Shown: positions 17,582 through 26,281, numbered from the stretch's first letter. The stretch is DNA of 64,000 nucleotides from CALAED01 sp036378315 (GCA_036378315.1 DASUWU010000049.1:1-64000), one strand, 5' to 3'. Notes: a model not told the origin generated them from the letters alone. Numbers and translations are program-made.

Positions 17582-18169
17582 ATGCCGGACAACGCCAGGC
17601 CGCTGCTGGCGGTCATCATCGGCAGCACCCGCAACGGCCGGTTCGGCCCCACGGTGGCCGAGTGGTTCACCGAGCGGGTCAGGCGGCGCGGCGATCTCGA
17701 TGTCGACCTGATCGACCTGGCCGAGACCCGGCTCCCGTCCACACTCCGCGACCACGACGAGCCCGTGCCGTCGCGGGTGCGGCGCGTGGGTACGCGCCTG
17801 GCGGCGGCCGACGCCTTCGTCATCGTGACACCGGAGTACAACGGGAGCTTTCCGGCATCGCTCAAGACCGCGATCGACTGGTTCTACGAGGAGTGGCACG
17901 CCAAACCCGTGGCCTTCGTCGCCTACGGGCGGGAGTCGGGCGGCCTGCACGCCGTCGCCCAGCTCCGTCAGATCTTCGCCGAGCTGCACGCCGTGACGAT
18001 CCAGCAGACGATCAGCCTCCCGTGCTTCTGGGAGCTGTTCGCCGCGGACGGCAGCTGGCCCAAGGCCGGCGCGGCCTGCGACTCGGGCGTCAAGACGACG
18101 CTCGACCAGCTGCTCTGGTGGGCTCGCGCGCTGATGCGGGCCCGCACCGACAACCCGTACGTCCCCTGA
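17582..18169 (+). CDS. NADPH-dependent FMN reductase family protein
   Basis: A 195-aa flavodoxin-like protein. ATG 17582 follows a strong GGAGG by 7 bases. The FMN phosphate loop GSTRNGR is at 14-20 and the characteristic PEYNGSFP at 84-91. The family reduces FMN or quinones/azo compounds with NAD(P)H. It is divergent from the SARP gene and 34 bases upstream of the DHFR-like gene, with which it probably forms a two-gene unit. The substrate cannot be told from sequence. Confidence 0.9.
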   Translation: MPDNARPLLAVIIGSTRNGRFGPTVAEWFTERVRRRGDLDVDLIDLAETRLPSTLRDHDEPVPSRVRRVGTRLAAADAFVIVTPEYNGSFPASLKTAIDWFYEEWHAKPVAFVAYGRESGGLHAVAQLRQIFAELHAVTIQQTISLPCFWELFAADGSWPKAGAACDSGVKTTLDQLLWWARALMRARTDNPYVP

Positions 18170-18203
18170 TCCCGAGATCCCTGATCGAGAAAGGAAGCAC
18201 ATC

Positions 18204-18767
18204 ATGCGCAGGTTCAAGCTCCAGGTCCAGACCACGGTCGACGGCTACATGGCCGGCCCGAACGGCGAGATGGACTGGATGACCATGCCGTGGACCGACG
18301 ACGTCGGCTCCTACGTCGACACGCTCACCCGAGCGGTCGACTGCATCGTGCTGGGTCGCAAGCTCGCCGAGGGGTTCATCCCGGCGTGGGCGGCCGGGCC
18401 CGAGGGCGAGTCCCAGGAGTCCATCGACTGGATGAACAACACCCCCAAGGTCGTGATCTCCAACTCCCTCGAGAAGTCGCCGTGGGACAACGCCGTCGTC
18501 GCCGGCGGCGATCTCGCCGAGACCGTCAACCGGCTCAAGGCGCAGCCCGGGGGAGAAATGATCGTCTACGGCGGCGGCACGCTCGTCGCGAACCTGATCG
18601 CCGAGGACCTGCTCGACGAACTCCACTTGTTCGTCAACCCGACGGCGATCGGCACCGGGATGCCCGTCTTTCCCGACCGCGGCGCCTATCACCGGCTCCG
18701 GCTCGTCGCGGCCCGCCCGTTCGACTGCGGAATCACGGCGCTGCACCTCGAGCCCGAGCGCTCCTGA
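18204..18767 (+). CDS. Dihydrofolate reductase/RibD C-terminal family protein
   Basis: A 187-aa protein of the RibD-C/DHFR-like group. It has an N-terminal FKLQVQTTVDGYMAG strand-loop, IVLGRKLAEGF, and a glycine-rich nucleotide-binding turn IVYGGGTLVANLI. AAGGA lies 9-10 bases before ATG 18204. Members are annotated as DHFR-like but usually have unknown NADPH-dependent reductase functions. It likely shares a transcript with the FMN reductase and ends before two hairpins. Confidence 0.88.
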   Translation: MRRFKLQVQTTVDGYMAGPNGEMDWMTMPWTDDVGSYVDTLTRAVDCIVLGRKLAEGFIPAWAAGPEGESQESIDWMNNTPKVVISNSLEKSPWDNAVVAGGDLAETVNRLKAQPGGEMIVYGGGTLVANLIAEDLLDELHLFVNPTAIGTGMPVFPDRGAYHRLRLVAARPFDCGITALHLEPERS

Positions 18768-18788
18768 ACGCGACGCGCGGAGATTTGC

Positions 18789-18806
18789 CCTTTTTCGGCA
18801 AAAAGG
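18789..18806. terminator. Small A/T-rich hairpin
   Basis: CCTTTTT and AAAAAGG pair around a CGGC loop, 22 bases after the DHFR-like stop. It could be a weak first terminator; the stem is short. Confidence 0.35.
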
Positions 18807-18879
18807 CGAACAAGTCGCTGTGGATAGCGCACAGCACAGACTAACGGCAGGAAAGGGCGTCGAAAGCGTCGATTATGGG

Positions 18880-18919
18880 ATCGTCCGGGCCGGCCTGTGG
18901 GCCGGCCCGGACGATTCTT
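18880..18919 (+). terminator. Strong rho-independent-like terminator
   Basis: A perfect 16-bp GC-rich stem (18880-18895 with 18900-18915) around a TGTG loop is followed by TCTTT. It separates the convergent DHFR-like and DoxX genes and can serve both. Confidence 0.8.
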
Positions 18920-18951
18920 TGGCTGCCGGAATGCGCCGCCGGCCGCGCCCG

Positions 18952-19389
18952 TCAGACCTTCGACTCGGCGACGACGGGCTTCCTGGCCACCACCGGTCGC
19001 GCCCGGTCGCCGATCAGGGCCTCCAGCGCCAGCGGGCCGCCGCCCAGGACCGCGATGAGCAGGAACGACCAGCAGAACATCGCGGCCGGCTCGCCGCCGT
19101 TGACGATCGGGAACAGTGCCTTCGGCTGATGGACGGTGAAGTAGGCGTAGGCCATCGACCCGGAGCACAGGAACGCGGCGACGCGCGTGCCGAGACCGAG
19201 CATCACCAGGGTGCCCGCGCACAGCTCGATCATCGCCGCCCACCAGCCCGGCCACGCGGCGAAGTGCGGCACGGGCCCGCCGTGCGGACCGCCGAGAACG
19301 TTGAAAAGAGTCGCAGCACCATGGCATGCGAACAGCAGCCCGACGACAATGCGGAACAATGACAAGGCAGTGCCGCGAACCTGTTCCAT
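18952..19389 (-). CDS. DoxX family membrane protein
   Basis: A 145-aa integral membrane protein. ATG 19389 is preceded by AAGGAGGAAACC. Four hydrophobic segments are visible, with the DoxX-typical start LSLFRIVVGLLFACHGAATLF and the turn GGPHGGPVPHFAAWPGWWAA. Family members have been linked to sulphur/redox stress or serve as electron-transfer subunits, but most are uncharacterised. The gene is monocistronic and converges on the strong terminator at 18880. Confidence 0.9.
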   Translation of the reverse strand: MEQVRGTALSLFRIVVGLLFACHGAATLFNVLGGPHGGPVPHFAAWPGWWAAMIELCAGTLVMLGLGTRVAAFLCSGSMAYAYFTVHQPKALFPIVNGGEPAAMFCWSFLLIAVLGGGPLALEALIGDRARPVVARKPVVAESKV

Positions 19390-19602
19390 GGTTTCCTCCT
19401 TGCTGTGGAGTCCCGTCTCGGGCGGCCTGATCCATCGCGGGGCCATACGACTCGAGGAAAAGCACCCCGAAACACCGTGTCGACGTGATGGTAATAGTTC
19501 CAATTACTCGGCGTGAATACGCTTTTCATAAACTTTCGTTGAATGGACAACCAAACGGCGTTCGGTTATCCGTGTCGACTCGGGACGGCATGCTCGGGCG
19601 CA

Positions 19603-19646
19603 GCGACGGCCGCCGCCCGTCGAGATCGACGGACGGCGGCCGTCGC
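19603..19646 (-). terminator. Terminator of the pectate lyase gene
   Basis: A 20-bp stem with one mismatch (19603-19622 with 19627-19646) and an AGAT loop lies 26 bases past the pectate lyase stop. Confidence 0.7.
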
Positions 19647-19672
19647 CGGACCGCCTTACCGGTCGGACCGTG

Positions 19673-20446
19673 TTACTGCAAGGTGACGTCGGACTTGGTG
19701 ACGTGGCAGTTGGAGTCGCCCCATCCGTCCTGGAGGTACGTGGGCTCGCTGCCCTTCGGCGCGCCCTGGTACTCGGCGCAGACATGGGTGCTCTTGCCGT
19801 TGATGAGCGTGATGTGGGTCAGGGTGGCCTGGTCACCCCAGTTGATGTTGATGCCGACGACGTACTTGGCGCTGTCCAGGATGACGTTGTCGACGGTCAC
19901 CTGGCGTTTGAACGACGAGGAGCAGTTGCCGCACGCCCGGTACAGCTTCCCGATCGACTTGGCGTAGAAGTTGGAGATGTGCACGGTTCCCGAGCCGTTG
20001 TGCTGGAACACCTTGTCGGAGGCCGACTTGGCGCCACCGCCGATGACGAAGGAGTCGCCGGAGGTGCCCTTGAAGGTGGCGGCGTCCTCGCCGACGTCCT
20101 CCCACCACACGTTCTGGATGGTGCATCGGCCCTCGCAGTGCACGCCGTCGCCGGCGGGGGAGCCGATGATGACGTTCTTGAGCGTCGCGCCGTCGGACAG
20201 GTCGAACATCGCGTCCTGGCTCTCGCTCTGGCTGCCGGTGCCGATACAGCAGTAGCGCCTCAGCCCTCCATCGAGGGTGCCGCTGACCTTGATGGTGCTC
20301 GACACCGAGACGTCGCCGGTCTTGGTCGGCCACGTCGGGACGGTCGCCGCCGAGGCGGTCCTGGCCACGACGAACGCCACGGTGAGCGCCGCCACGGCCC
20401 CCCAGATCGCCGCCAGCAAACTCAGTCGCCTGGTGCGTGGATGCAT
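19673..20446 (-). CDS. Secreted pectate lyase, polysaccharide lyase family 3
   Basis: A 257-aa protein with a signal peptide (arginine-rich start, hydrophobic core, cut near ASA-A at ~33). The mature domain shows the PL3 beta-helix pattern: GDGVHCEGRCTIQNVWWEDV, EDAATFKG, FYAKSIGKLYRACGNC and VVGININWGDQATL, with many cysteines. PL3 enzymes cleave polygalacturonate by Ca2+-dependent elimination. AGAGAGG precedes ATG 20446. Two LacI-type operators lie ~70 and ~370 bases upstream, so the gene is probably induced by pectin breakdown products. Confidence 0.92.
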   Translation of the reverse strand: MHPRTRRLSLLAAIWGAVAALTVAFVVARTASAATVPTWPTKTGDVSVSSTIKVSGTLDGGLRRYCCIGTGSQSESQDAMFDLSDGATLKNVIIGSPAGDGVHCEGRCTIQNVWWEDVGEDAATFKGTSGDSFVIGGGAKSASDKVFQHNGSGTVHISNFYAKSIGKLYRACGNCSSSFKRQVTVDNVILDSAKYVVGININWGDQATLTHITLINGKSTHVCAEYQGAPKGSEPTYLQDGWGDSNCHVTKSDVTLQ

Positions 20447-20515
20447 CGCTGCCTCTCTTCTCTTTGCTCACGGCGCGTACGTGGCGCGACTCGGGAGCGG
20501 CTGGACGAGTGTCTG

Positions 20516-20529
20516 GGAAAGCGCATTCC
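20516..20529. promoter_or_regulatory. LacI-type operator, proximal copy
   Basis: GGAAAGCGCATTCC is a near-palindrome (one mismatch) with the central CG typical of LacI family operators. It lies 70 bases upstream of the pectate lyase start. Confidence 0.6.
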
Positions 20530-20815
20530 GATGCGGGGCAGAGCGTACGTCCGGGTCAGGATCGGCACAACGCGTGACCCGGGCGGCGATCGACCTTTCC
20601 TCCGGCACGGCCCCCGGTGACCGCTCGTCCCGCGCGGCAGGCCGAGCGCGTTTCCCCAGCGCACCGCGGGAGGGCGGGCGCCGATACCGACCCGCCGCGC
20701 ATCGCGCGCGCCGGACGGAGGCGGAGAGTCAGGGCGCGGGCCTTGCGAAAGACGCGCCGCCCCGGCTCGGGATCACCTCGTTGACTGACGCCTGGCGCCG
20801 GGGGTAGCTTCCGGA

Positions 20816-20834
20816 GTGGGAAAGCGCATTCCAC
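20816..20834. promoter_or_regulatory. LacI-type operator, distal copy
   Basis: GTGGGAAAGCGCATTCCAC has the same 14-bp core as the proximal copy, with symmetric GTGG/CCAC flanks, ~370 bases upstream of the pectate lyase. Two spaced copies would allow looping. Confidence 0.55.
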
Positions 20835-20980
20835 TTCGGCCAGGTTTCCGCGACGTTCTCAGCCCGGGGATGCGGGCGACGGCGGCGCAGGAGGTCGCGT
20901 CGGCGGCCGATGGGCGCTCGTCCGGATGTGACCGGATGTGAAGGGACACGCCGTCCGGGTGCGCGCCGCCGCCCGCCCGG

Positions 20981-21667
20981 TCACCACGGCGCGGTGGCGC
21001 CTCGGGAACTGATGTGGTCAGGGGGCAGGACGTCCGGGGGCAGCGCCGGGTCCGGTTCCGGCGCGCCCCACGTCCATCGCAACGGCAGGACGCCGGCCCA
21101 CAGGCCGGCCGCGGCGTCCGGGCCGTCGCCGTCGTCGGGCGGGCCGCTGCGGATCTTCACCGAGGCCTCGGCCAGGCCGAGCGCGAGCAGAGTGGTGGCG
21201 GCGAGCTCCTTGCGGTTGGGGCGGCGGGCGTAGTCCCACTGGCCGGGAGCGCACTGCTCCGACACCGCCCGCAGCCCGCGGCGCAACTCCTCCTCCTCGG
21301 CGACCCGGCGGGGGACGCCGAACACCATCGCACAGCGGTAGTTGACGCTGTGTTCGAACACCGACCGCGCCAGCACCAGTCCGTCGACGTGGGTCACCGT
21401 GACGCAGACCGTCTGCGCGGGCGCCTGGACCAGGCTGCGGCTGGCCACCGAGCCGTGCAGGTACAGCGTGTCGCCCTCGACGCCGTACACGGTGGGTACG
21501 GCGATCGGGCAGCCGTCCACGACGGCGGCCAGATGGCAGACGAAGCCGGCGGCCAGGATCGCGTCCAGGTCGGCTCTGTCGGTGCTGCCCCGGTGGCGGG
21601 ACCGGCGCAGCCGCGTCCGGTCGGTGACCGTGAGCGGGTCCGGCGGGCGCGGGCGGGCGTCGGTCAT
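20981..21667 (-). CDS. Pyridoxamine 5'-phosphate oxidase-like flavin-binding protein
   Basis: A 228-aa protein; ATG 21667 fits the family start, although the frame is open further upstream. It shows the split-barrel pattern of the PNPOx-like/nitroimidazole-resistance group (RADLDAILAAGFVCHLAAVVDGCPIAVPT, LYLHGSVASRSL, YRCAMVFGVPRRV). The conserved segment GQWDYARRPNRKELAATTLL is typical of actinobacterial members. These bind FMN or F420/heme and often have unknown reductase roles. There is no operon partner; the CBM gene remnant lies directly upstream. Confidence 0.88.
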   Translation of the reverse strand: MTDARPRPPDPLTVTDRTRLRRSRHRGSTDRADLDAILAAGFVCHLAAVVDGCPIAVPTVYGVEGDTLYLHGSVASRSLVQAPAQTVCVTVTHVDGLVLARSVFEHSVNYRCAMVFGVPRRVAEEEELRRGLRAVSEQCAPGQWDYARRPNRKELAATTLLALGLAEASVKIRSGPPDDGDGPDAAAGLWAGVLPLRWTWGAPEPDPALPPDVLPPDHISSRGATAPW

Positions 21668-21780
21668 GGGCGGTGCCGGCCTTTCGGGACAGGAGGTGCG
21701 CTGGTCGCGGAAGGGCGATCTGTAAATTCTGCCCGAGATGCCGAATCCTCCTGTTGTGACCCGGGGGACGGTGCCCGCGG

Positions 21781-22040
21781 TCAGGTGCCGTGCACCTGGA
21801 GCTCCCAGAGCGAGTAGCCCCACTGGGTGGCGCGCGCGGTGCCGTACATCCGCAGGTACCGGCCTGATCCGGTGACGCTGAGCTCCTGCGCTCCGCCGGT
21901 TCCTGTCGTGGTGGAGAAGAGGGTGGTCCAGGTGCTCGCGTCGTTCGAGACCTGGATCTGGAAGGCCTTTCCGTAGGCGGCCTCCCAGTTGAGCGCCACT
22001 CCGCAGAGGGAGTGGATGCCGCCCAGGTCGCCGCCACGGC
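21781..22040 (-). pseudogene. Remnant of an F5/8 type C (discoidin-like) carbohydrate-binding module gene
   Basis: The last ~85 codons encode the C-terminal half of an F5/8 type C/CBM32 module as found at the end of actinomycete glycoside hydrolases (GGIHSLCGVALNWEAAYGKAF, then FQIQVSNDASTWTTLF and GRYLRMYGTARATQWGYSL) and end at a proper stop. The catalytic domain, the signal peptide and the first half of the module are missing. The sequence upstream is unrelated in frame. A LacI-type box and a TTGACA element remain upstream, so this looks like an internal deletion of a secreted enzyme gene. Confidence 0.75.
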
Positions 22041-22137
22041 GAGGATCGACCGGTCTCTGGGCGAGCCCGATGAACGGCCCGCGGGTGCGGGGGCTGCGGA
22101 CATGAAGATCTCCAGAGCGGGGTGGCAGCGCCTCGTG

Positions 22138-22145
22138 GAGCGCTC
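22138..22145. promoter_or_regulatory. LacI-type box upstream of the CBM remnant
   Basis: GAGCGCTC, a perfect 8-bp palindrome flanked by CCAGA on the minus strand, matches the core of the operator at 39214. On the minus strand TTGACA (22180-22185) lies ~35 bases upstream, as in a repressible promoter. Confidence 0.5.
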
Positions 22146-22218
22146 TCTGGACGCGTACGATGACCGCGTTCAAGCCTTATGTCAAGGCTAAATTTAAGCG
22201 CCCAAGCAAGCGCCGGGG

Positions 22219-23193
22219 TCAGTGCTCACCGGTGAAGAGATCTGCGTGGCCCGCGACGAACTCCTCGACCGTCTCCGCCGGCCTGCCGGTGACCTCTTCG
22301 ACCGTACGGGTCATCCGGTCATACCGGTTCTCCCGGTGCAGCCGTGCCATGGTGGCGACGTGTTCCTCCAGGTGCGACCCGAACCCGGCCCTGGCAAGCA
22401 CGTGCTCGACCCAGGCGTCCAACGGGACGTCGACGTAGGAGACCGGCCGGCCGAGCGCGCGGGCGTACTCCGCCGCGATGCCGCTCATGTCCTGGGACCG
22501 CGGCCCGGTCAGCTCGAGGATCCGGCCGATGTACGGCCCGGGATCGGCGAGCACCGTGGTGATGACCCGGGCCACGTCGCCGGCCGCGACCGGTGACGTG
22601 CGCCCGGTCCCGAACGGCAGCCTGATCGTGCCGCTGTCGGCGATGTCCCTCGCGGCGAGGGAGGTGAACAACGGGTTGTCGAGGAAGACGGTCGGGCGGA
22701 CGTGCACGACGGGTAGCTCCGACCAGTCGAGCACCTGCTCCGCGAGCCAGTGCAGGCGCTGATGGTGCGACTCGCTCGAGCTGAGGGCGTCCATCTGCGA
22801 GACGGTCAGCTGCGACATCGCTACCAGGATGTCGAGATCGGCGACGGCCCGGGCCACCGTCGCGACCGTCACCGCGGCCTCCAGGTAGGACGGCGCCACG
22901 CTCATCCCGAAGAACATCCGCCGGACGCCGTCGAGGGCCCGCGCCACGTCCGCGGGCCGGGTGAGGTCGCCGACGACCACGTCCGCGCCGAGCGCACGCA
23001 GGGCGTCGGCGCGGTCGTCGTCATGGTGGGCCATCGCCCGGACGTCGTGCCCGCGTTCACGCAGCGACCGCACGACCCGCCGCCCCACGCCGCCCGACCC
23101 GCCGCCGGCACCCGTCACCAGAATGAGACCGCCCGCTGCCACGATCGCCCCCGCCCGCCGTCGCTCCCCCCGGCGGAAAGCGTCACTGATCAT
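22219..23193 (-). CDS. NmrA-like NAD(P)-binding oxidoreductase
   Basis: A 324-aa atypical SDR/NmrA-like protein. The Rossmann turn GAGGGSGGVGRRVV is near residues 29-42. The segments VRAMAHHDDDRADALRALGADVVVGDL and VVHVRPTVFLDNPLF are typical of NAD(P)H-binding quinone-reductase-like or regulatory proteins such as QOR2. GGCGGG precedes ATG 23193; GTG 23142 is an alternative start. It is divergent from the hydrolase-LuxR gene. It may sense redox state or reduce quinones; no specific substrate is suggested. Confidence 0.88.
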   Translation of the reverse strand: MISDAFRRGERRRAGAIVAAGGLILVTGAGGGSGGVGRRVVRSLRERGHDVRAMAHHDDDRADALRALGADVVVGDLTRPADVARALDGVRRMFFGMSVAPSYLEAAVTVATVARAVADLDILVAMSQLTVSQMDALSSSESHHQRLHWLAEQVLDWSELPVVHVRPTVFLDNPLFTSLAARDIADSGTIRLPFGTGRTSPVAAGDVARVITTVLADPGPYIGRILELTGPRSQDMSGIAAEYARALGRPVSYVDVPLDAWVEHVLARAGFGSHLEEHVATMARLHRENRYDRMTRTVEEVTGRPAETVEEFVAGHADLFTGEH

Positions 23194-23343
23194 CTACCCG
23201 CCCGCCCGGTGGGGGAAGCTCGCGACTCCGCCGCACCGCCGCTACCTCGCCGGCCCGCGGCGAGGCCGCGAGCGACGCGCCGGGCGGTCGGGCATCATGA
23301 ACCGTGAGGAACGTCGCATCCCACCGAGCCGGAGGTCCCCGCG

Positions 23344-24399
23344 ATGCGGCAGCCGCCAGCCGAGGCGGCGCGTGATGTCGAGCCGCGTCGTCAGATCCGC
23401 TTCTGTGCCGTACGGGGCGACGTGCGCGTGGCATACGCGACCGTGGGCAGAGGCCCCGCGCTTGTGCTGCCCGCCGCCTGGATAGGACACCTCGAGCTGC
23501 AGTGGCAGGATCCCGCCATCCGCCGTTTCCTGCTGCCGCTCGCCGGGCGCCGGACGGTGGTGCAGTACGACAAGCCGGGCTGTGGGCTGTCCGACGCGTG
23601 GCCGGAGCGGCAGACCCTCGACAGCGCGGTGGAGGTGCTCCGCGGCGTCGTCGACCATCTCGAACTGGACAGCTTCGACCTGCTGGGCATCTCCGAGGCC
23701 GGAGCGGTGTCGCTGGCCTTCGCCGCGCGGTATCCGGACCGGGTCGGGCGCCTGGTCGTGTACGGCGGTTACGCCGATGGCAGCCAGATCGCCACCCCCG
23801 ACGTCCGTACGGCGGTGATCGGCATGGTCAGGGCGCACTGGGGGCTGGGCTCTGACGTGCTGGCCGACCTCTTCGTCCCGGACGCGAGCGCCGAGACCCG
23901 AGCGCATTTCGCCCGGCAGCAGCGCTACTCGGCGACGGGCGAGTTCGCCGGCGAGCTGCTGGCGCAGTGCTACGAGACGCGCGTCGACGACATCCTCGAC
24001 CGGGTCAGGACGCCGACGATGGTCCTGCACCGCCGCGACGACCGCGCGATTCCGTACCCGCTGGGCCGCGACCTCGCCGCCCGGGTGCCCGGGGCGCGGC
24101 TGGTGTCGCTGCCGGGCCAGAGCCATTTCCCGTACGTGGGTGACAGCGCGTCCGTGGTTCGCGCGATCCTCGAGTTCCTGGGCGAGACCGTCGACACCGT
24201 GCCGTCCGGCCTCACTCCCCGGCAGCTGGAGGTCGCCGCACTGGTCGCCGAGGGGCTCACCAACCGCCAGATCGCCCAGCGACTGGGCATCGAGGAGCGC
24301 TCGGCCGAGGGCCACGTCGAACGGATCAGGCTGCGTCTCGGGGTCACGTCGCGGTCGCAGATCGCGGCTTGGTGGGCGCGCGGCGGCCATGCCGGCTGA
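23344..24399 (+). CDS. Alpha/beta hydrolase fused to a LuxR-type DNA-binding domain
   Basis: A 351-aa protein. Residues ~20-275 are an alpha/beta hydrolase: HG-like loop, nucleophile elbow GISEAG with Ser117, Asp in HRRDDRAIP and His in GQSHFPY. The elbow has Ala where the last Gly of GxSxG is usual. Residues ~288-345 are a LuxR/GerE helix-turn-helix (LTPRQLEVAALVAEGLTNRQ). The fusion suggests a one-component regulator whose hydrolase-like domain binds or turns over a small ester or lactone signal. Whether it is catalytic is unknown. The gene to its left is divergent; the hotdog-like protein gene follows on the same strand. Confidence 0.88.
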   Translation: MRQPPAEAARDVEPRRQIRFCAVRGDVRVAYATVGRGPALVLPAAWIGHLELQWQDPAIRRFLLPLAGRRTVVQYDKPGCGLSDAWPERQTLDSAVEVLRGVVDHLELDSFDLLGISEAGAVSLAFAARYPDRVGRLVVYGGYADGSQIATPDVRTAVIGMVRAHWGLGSDVLADLFVPDASAETRAHFARQQRYSATGEFAGELLAQCYETRVDDILDRVRTPTMVLHRRDDRAIPYPLGRDLAARVPGARLVSLPGQSHFPYVGDSASVVRAILEFLGETVDTVPSGLTPRQLEVAALVAEGLTNRQIAQRLGIEERSAEGHVERIRLRLGVTSRSQIAAWWARGGHAG

Positions 24400-24500
24400 G
24401 GTACCAACTGAGGTACCCCTGACGTGTTTTCCCGCCTGACAGGCATGCGGCCGCACCCCGATGCTGGACCGCACGAGGGCTGAGATCGGGGGAGTACCGC

Positions 24501-25259
24501 ATGCCTGCGACGAGAGAACTGCGGATCAACGAGCGCTTCTGCGGGCCGCCGGGCGCCGCTCAGGGCGGTGTCGCGTGCGGCTCGTTCGCGGCCCTGCTCG
24601 GGCCGGCCGCCGAGGTCACGCTGCGCCGTCCGGTGCCGATGGGGCGCCCGCTGGCGGCGCGGCGCGATGGCGCCTGCGGCTGGGTCGTCGAGGACGGGAA
24701 CGTCGTCGTCGGCGCGGTCCGCCCGGCCGCGCCGGCCGAGCTCGCGGTCCCCGCCGCCGTCACGCTGCCGGAGGCACGCGCGGCCGAGGGGCGGGCACGT
24801 TACTTCGACGAACCGGCGTTCCCCGGCTGCTTCGGCTGCGGTCCGGCGCGCCGACCGGGCGACGGGCTGCGGATCTTCCCAGGCCCGGTCAACGGCGCGG
24901 TCAACGGCGGCGCGAGCATGGTGGCGGCGCCGTGGACACCGGACGCCTCCGTGTCGGACGCCGACGGCCGCGTGTGGCCGGAGGTGGTCTGGGCGGCGCT
25001 CGACTGCCCCAGCGGCATCGCGGCGGCTGAGGCGTACGACATCCCGCGGGACACCGCCATCCTGCTGGGGCGGATGACCGGCGGCGTCGCCGCGCGGCCA
25101 CGGGCCGGCGACCCCTGCAGGTTGGTCGCCTGGGCCGACGGCCGCGACGGCCGCAAGCTGTACGCGCGGGCGGCCCTGCTCGGGCCCGGCGACGATGTGC
25201 TCGCGGCCGTCCGCACCGTATGGATCACCGTGCCGCGAACCACGGGGACGCCGTCATGA
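24501..25259 (+). CDS. Hotdog-like conserved hypothetical protein with CFGCG motif
   Basis: A 252-aa protein; GGGGGAG lies 7 bases before ATG 24501. The middle carries GCFGCGPARRPGDGLRI, a cysteine motif seen in a group of actinobacterial hotdog-like or thioesterase-like proteins, followed by APWTP and the WAALDCPSGIAA segment. No catalytic assignment is certain. Its stop overlaps the start of the flavin-dependent oxidoreductase gene by ATGA, so the two proteins are probably coexpressed and may act on the same acyl substrate. Confidence 0.75.
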   Translation: MPATRELRINERFCGPPGAAQGGVACGSFAALLGPAAEVTLRRPVPMGRPLAARRDGACGWVVEDGNVVVGAVRPAAPAELAVPAAVTLPEARAAEGRARYFDEPAFPGCFGCGPARRPGDGLRIFPGPVNGAVNGGASMVAAPWTPDASVSDADGRVWPEVVWAALDCPSGIAAAEAYDIPRDTAILLGRMTGGVAARPRAGDPCRLVAWADGRDGRKLYARAALLGPGDDVLAAVRTVWITVPRTTGTPS

Positions 25260-26281
25260 CCGGGGCGGTCTCGGGCGATCGCCCGGCCGGGCGCCGCCGT
25301 GGCATCGCGCTTACGCCGATGGAGACGCGGCGCGACGTCATCGTGCGGACGGCCCGGCTGGCCGACGAGTTGGGGTACGAGACGTTCGCGCTGCCCGAGG
25401 GCTGGGGCCTCGACTCGACGGCGGTGTTGACGGAGATCGCGTTGCGCACCAGCAGGATCAGGCTGGTCTCCGGCGTGCTGTCGGTCTGGGGGCGCACTCC
25501 GGCGACGCTGGCGATGTCCGCGGCGACCTTGCACCAGATCTCCGGACACCGGTACGTCCTCGGGCTCGGCGCCAGCACCAAGTCCTTGGTGGAGGGCTTC
25601 CACGACCTGCCGTTCCACCGCCCGGCCGACAGGCTGCGCGACGTCACCGGCAAGGTGCGTACGCTGCTCGCGGGCGAACGCGCCCCGCTCGACCGCACGC
25701 GGGACGCGCGGCCGCTCCGGCTCGGCCAGCCGGCCGCGCCCGAGGTGCCCATCTGGATCGCCGCGATGGGCCGGCGCGCGGTCGAGGTGGCCGCCGAGCT
25801 GGGTGACGGGTGGTTCCCCATCATGGTCGCCCGCGACCATCTGACGACCTGGGCGCCGGAGCTCAGGCGGCACCGCGCCGCCGGCGCCGAGCCGACCCTC
25901 GCCCGGCCGCTGACCGTCGCGGCCGGTCCCATGGTCGTGGTCGACGGCGACGCCGCCGCGGCCCGGGCCGTCGCCGCGAACGGCATCGCCTGGTACCTGT
26001 GCGCCATGGGCGACGTGTACGCGCGGTTCGTCGCCGCGCAGGGCTATGGCGCCGAGGTGCGGGCCATCCTCGCCGCGAACCCCCACCCCAGCCCGCGGCG
26101 CGGGGTCGTCCCGCCGGCGGCCCAGGCGGTGCTCGACCAGCTGACCGCGTACGGAACGCCCGACCAGGTACGGGACCGGATCGAGCCGTGGCACAAAGCC
26201 GCCGACATCGTCACGATCGGGCTGCCGCCCGGCCTGCCCTGGCCCGCCATCGAGGCCTGCCTCAACGCCGCCGCGCCCTGA
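25256..26281 (+). CDS. LLM class flavin-dependent oxidoreductase
   Basis: A 341-aa bacterial luciferase-like TIM-barrel protein. ATG 25256 overlaps the previous stop. The family pattern is visible: ALTPMETRRDVIVRTARLADELGYETF, RIRLVSGVLSVWGRTP, and the PEVPIWIAAMGRRAVEVAAELGDGW flavin-site segment. Members use FMNH2 or F420H2; the cofactor is not decided by sequence. It forms a two-gene unit with the hotdog-like protein and ends before a hairpin at 26306. Confidence 0.88.
   Translation: MTGAVSGDRPAGRRRGIALTPMETRRDVIVRTARLADELGYETFALPEGWGLDSTAVLTEIALRTSRIRLVSGVLSVWGRTPATLAMSAATLHQISGHRYVLGLGASTKSLVEGFHDLPFHRPADRLRDVTGKVRTLLAGERAPLDRTRDARPLRLGQPAAPEVPIWIAAMGRRAVEVAAELGDGWFPIMVARDHLTTWAPELRRHRAAGAEPTLARPLTVAAGPMVVVDGDAAAARAVAANGIAWYLCAMGDVYARFVAAQGYGAEVRAILAANPHPSPRRGVVPPAAQAVLDQLTAYGTPDQVRDRIEPWHKAADIVTIGLPPGLPWPAIEACLNAAAP

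Larger units (their letters stand above)
20447..20980. other. Non-coding region upstream of pectate lyase
   Basis: About 530 bases without a convincing gene. It holds two copies of GGAAAGCGCATTCC listed separately. Open frames here have poor codon character and no family resemblance. Confidence 0.6.

Noticed and set aside
20556..20834. Possible 92-aa gene upstream of pectate lyase
   Set aside because: Arg/Pro-rich translation, no ribosome-binding site, and it overlaps the operator-like sequence.
24396..24417. Direct repeats CTGAGGTACC at the end of the hydrolase-LuxR gene
   Set aside because: The first copy overlaps the stop codon and its period is 12 bp; nothing links it to a function and chance duplication is likely.
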